From: Mytilisepta virgata | Lineage: Eukaryota; Mollusca; Bivalvia; Mytilida; Mytilidae | DNA: 64,000 nucleotides | Reading direction: 5' to 3' | Assembly: GCA_028015205.1 (NCBI GenBank) | Contig: CM051519.1 | Location: 87,875,539-87,939,538, forward strand | In this document: in pieces, positions 63,045-64,000 of the stretch | How positions within the stretch are numbered: the first letter of the stretch is position 1 | How the letters are laid out: each line of letters begins with the position of its first letter | Translations under genes and position numbers: made by a program | The notes under the pieces: model-generated | Seen by the model: the letters and a program-made list of their open reading frames with translations, nothing else | Told to the model about the DNA's origin: nothing | The model's database searches: none

Positions 63045-64000
63045 TTTAGCTCAGGTGAGCTATTGCCATCACTTGGTATCCATCGTCGTCATCATAAACT
63101 TTCCTTTAAAGATCTTCTCCTCTGAAACCACTGGGCCAATTAGAACAAAACCTGGCAGTAATGGTCCTTAGATGGTCCTGTTTCAAAATTATATCCGATG
63201 ACCTGGCCCATCATCCAAGATAGCCACCAGAGACAAACATAGTTTAACATAGGACCCTGAGGGAAACTTAAAGATCTTCTTGGCTGAAATCACTTGGCCA
63301 ATTGGAACAAAAGTTCGCAGCAATGGTCCTTAGGTGGTCCTCTTTCAGAAGTTTATCTGATGACCCGGACCGTCATCTAAGATGGCCACCAGAGCCGAAC
63401 ATAGTTTAACATAGGACCCTTTGGAAAATTTAATTAAAGATCTGCTTGTCTGAAACTACTTGGCCAATTGGAACAAAACTTGACAGCAATGGTCCTTAGG
63501 TGGTCCTCTTTCAGAAATTTATCCAATTTATCCAAGATGGCCGCTAGACCAAACATAGTTTAACATAGGACCCTATAGGAAATTTGCTTAAAGAACCACT
63601 GGCCAATTGGAACAAAACTTGGTAGCAATGGTCCTTAGTTAGTGCTCTTTCAGAATTATATCCAATGACATGGCCCGTCATCCATGATGGCCACCAGAGC
63701 TGAACATAGTTTAACATAGGACCCCATGGGGAATTTAATTAAAGATCTTCTTGTCTGTAACCACTTGGCCAATTTGAACAAAACTTAGCAGCAATGGTCC
63801 TTAGGTGGTCCTGTTTCAGAAATTATCTGATGACCCCATCCACCATCTAAAATGGCCACCATAGCCAAAGATAGTTTAACATAGGACCCTGTGGAAAATT
63901 TACTTAAAAATCTTCTTGTCTGAAACAACATGGCCAATTGGAACAAAACTGAGAGCAATGGTCCTTATGTGGTCCTCTTTCAGAAATTAGTCCGATGAAA
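63045..64000 (+). repeat. cassette element with internal ~165-bp tandem units (copy D, runs off the window)
   Basis: Starts with the hairpin TTAGCTCAGGTGAGCTA, then TTGCCATCACTTGG. Tandem units follow, with ATGGTCCTTA at about 63161, 63323, 63489, 63628, 63793 and 63958; the period is about 165 bp with one shortened unit of 139. Each has a CCAATTGGAACAAAAC, a GGTCCTCTTTCAGAA and an AACATAGGACCC block. The 3' module lies beyond 64000. Confidence 0.82.

Overview
This is eukaryotic, AT-rich, intron- and repeat-rich animal DNA. The host genes match vertebrate orthologues exon by exon. The dispersed repeats are of kinds common in bivalve molluscs: cassettes with ~160-bp internal repeats bounded by AGCTCA..TGAGCT hairpins, a GGAGTACCCGGAGA-containing repeat, and several Tc1-like transposons. 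A marine bivalve such as a mussel is the best guess; that assignment is inference.

Three host genes are supported. (1) The first two coding exons of a tryptophan 2,3-dioxygenase gene lie on the minus strand at 2.0-2.4 kb and run off the left edge. (2) A cytosolic tryptophanyl-tRNA synthetase (WARS1-like) lies on the plus strand at 30.7-44.9 kb. Eight coding exons join in phase to 407 codons, the appended WHEP domain is absent, and one intron uses a GC donor. (3) An EDEM1-like GH47 ER-degradation factor lies on the plus strand from 49.0 kb. Ten exons join in phase to 475 codons, and the 3' end lies beyond the right edge. A possible terminal exon of an unidentified gene sits at 81-211.

The stretch from 7.5 to 25 kb is a transposon graveyard with visible nesting. 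A LINE (B, minus strand, about 10.7-19.1 kb) carries ORF1 and ORF2. It is split by a second LINE (A, plus strand, about 11.93-15.51 kb) whose single 1085-codon frame appears to fuse an ORF1 N-terminus to a truncated ORF2. A third, decayed LINE (C, minus strand, about 20.9-24.5 kb) is interrupted by an intact Tc1-like element at 22.9-24.4 kb. A 1523-bp near-twin of that Tc1 element, in opposite orientation and with one nonsense codon, lies at 7.5-9.0 kb. A different, intact Tc1-like element sits in WARS1 intron 4. Non-autonomous elements include a TTAA-flanked piggyBac-like MITE and a TA-flanked pogo/Tigger-like MITE in EDEM1 introns or flank, plus two GGGCC-ended inverted-repeat elements upstream of WARS1.

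The most unusual structure is in EDEM1. The last 24 bases of exon 8 and its 5' splice site have been amplified into about 46 tandem 47-bp units (57913-60066). More than half keep a GT donor, and each is preceded by an AG, so each resembles a 21-nt, phase-0 mini-exon. WARS1 intron 7 holds another minisatellite (39-bp unit, about 20 copies) with a five-unit higher-order pattern. A TGACGTGG unfolded-protein-response element lies about 275 bp upstream of the EDEM1 start codon, which fits a gene induced by ER stress.
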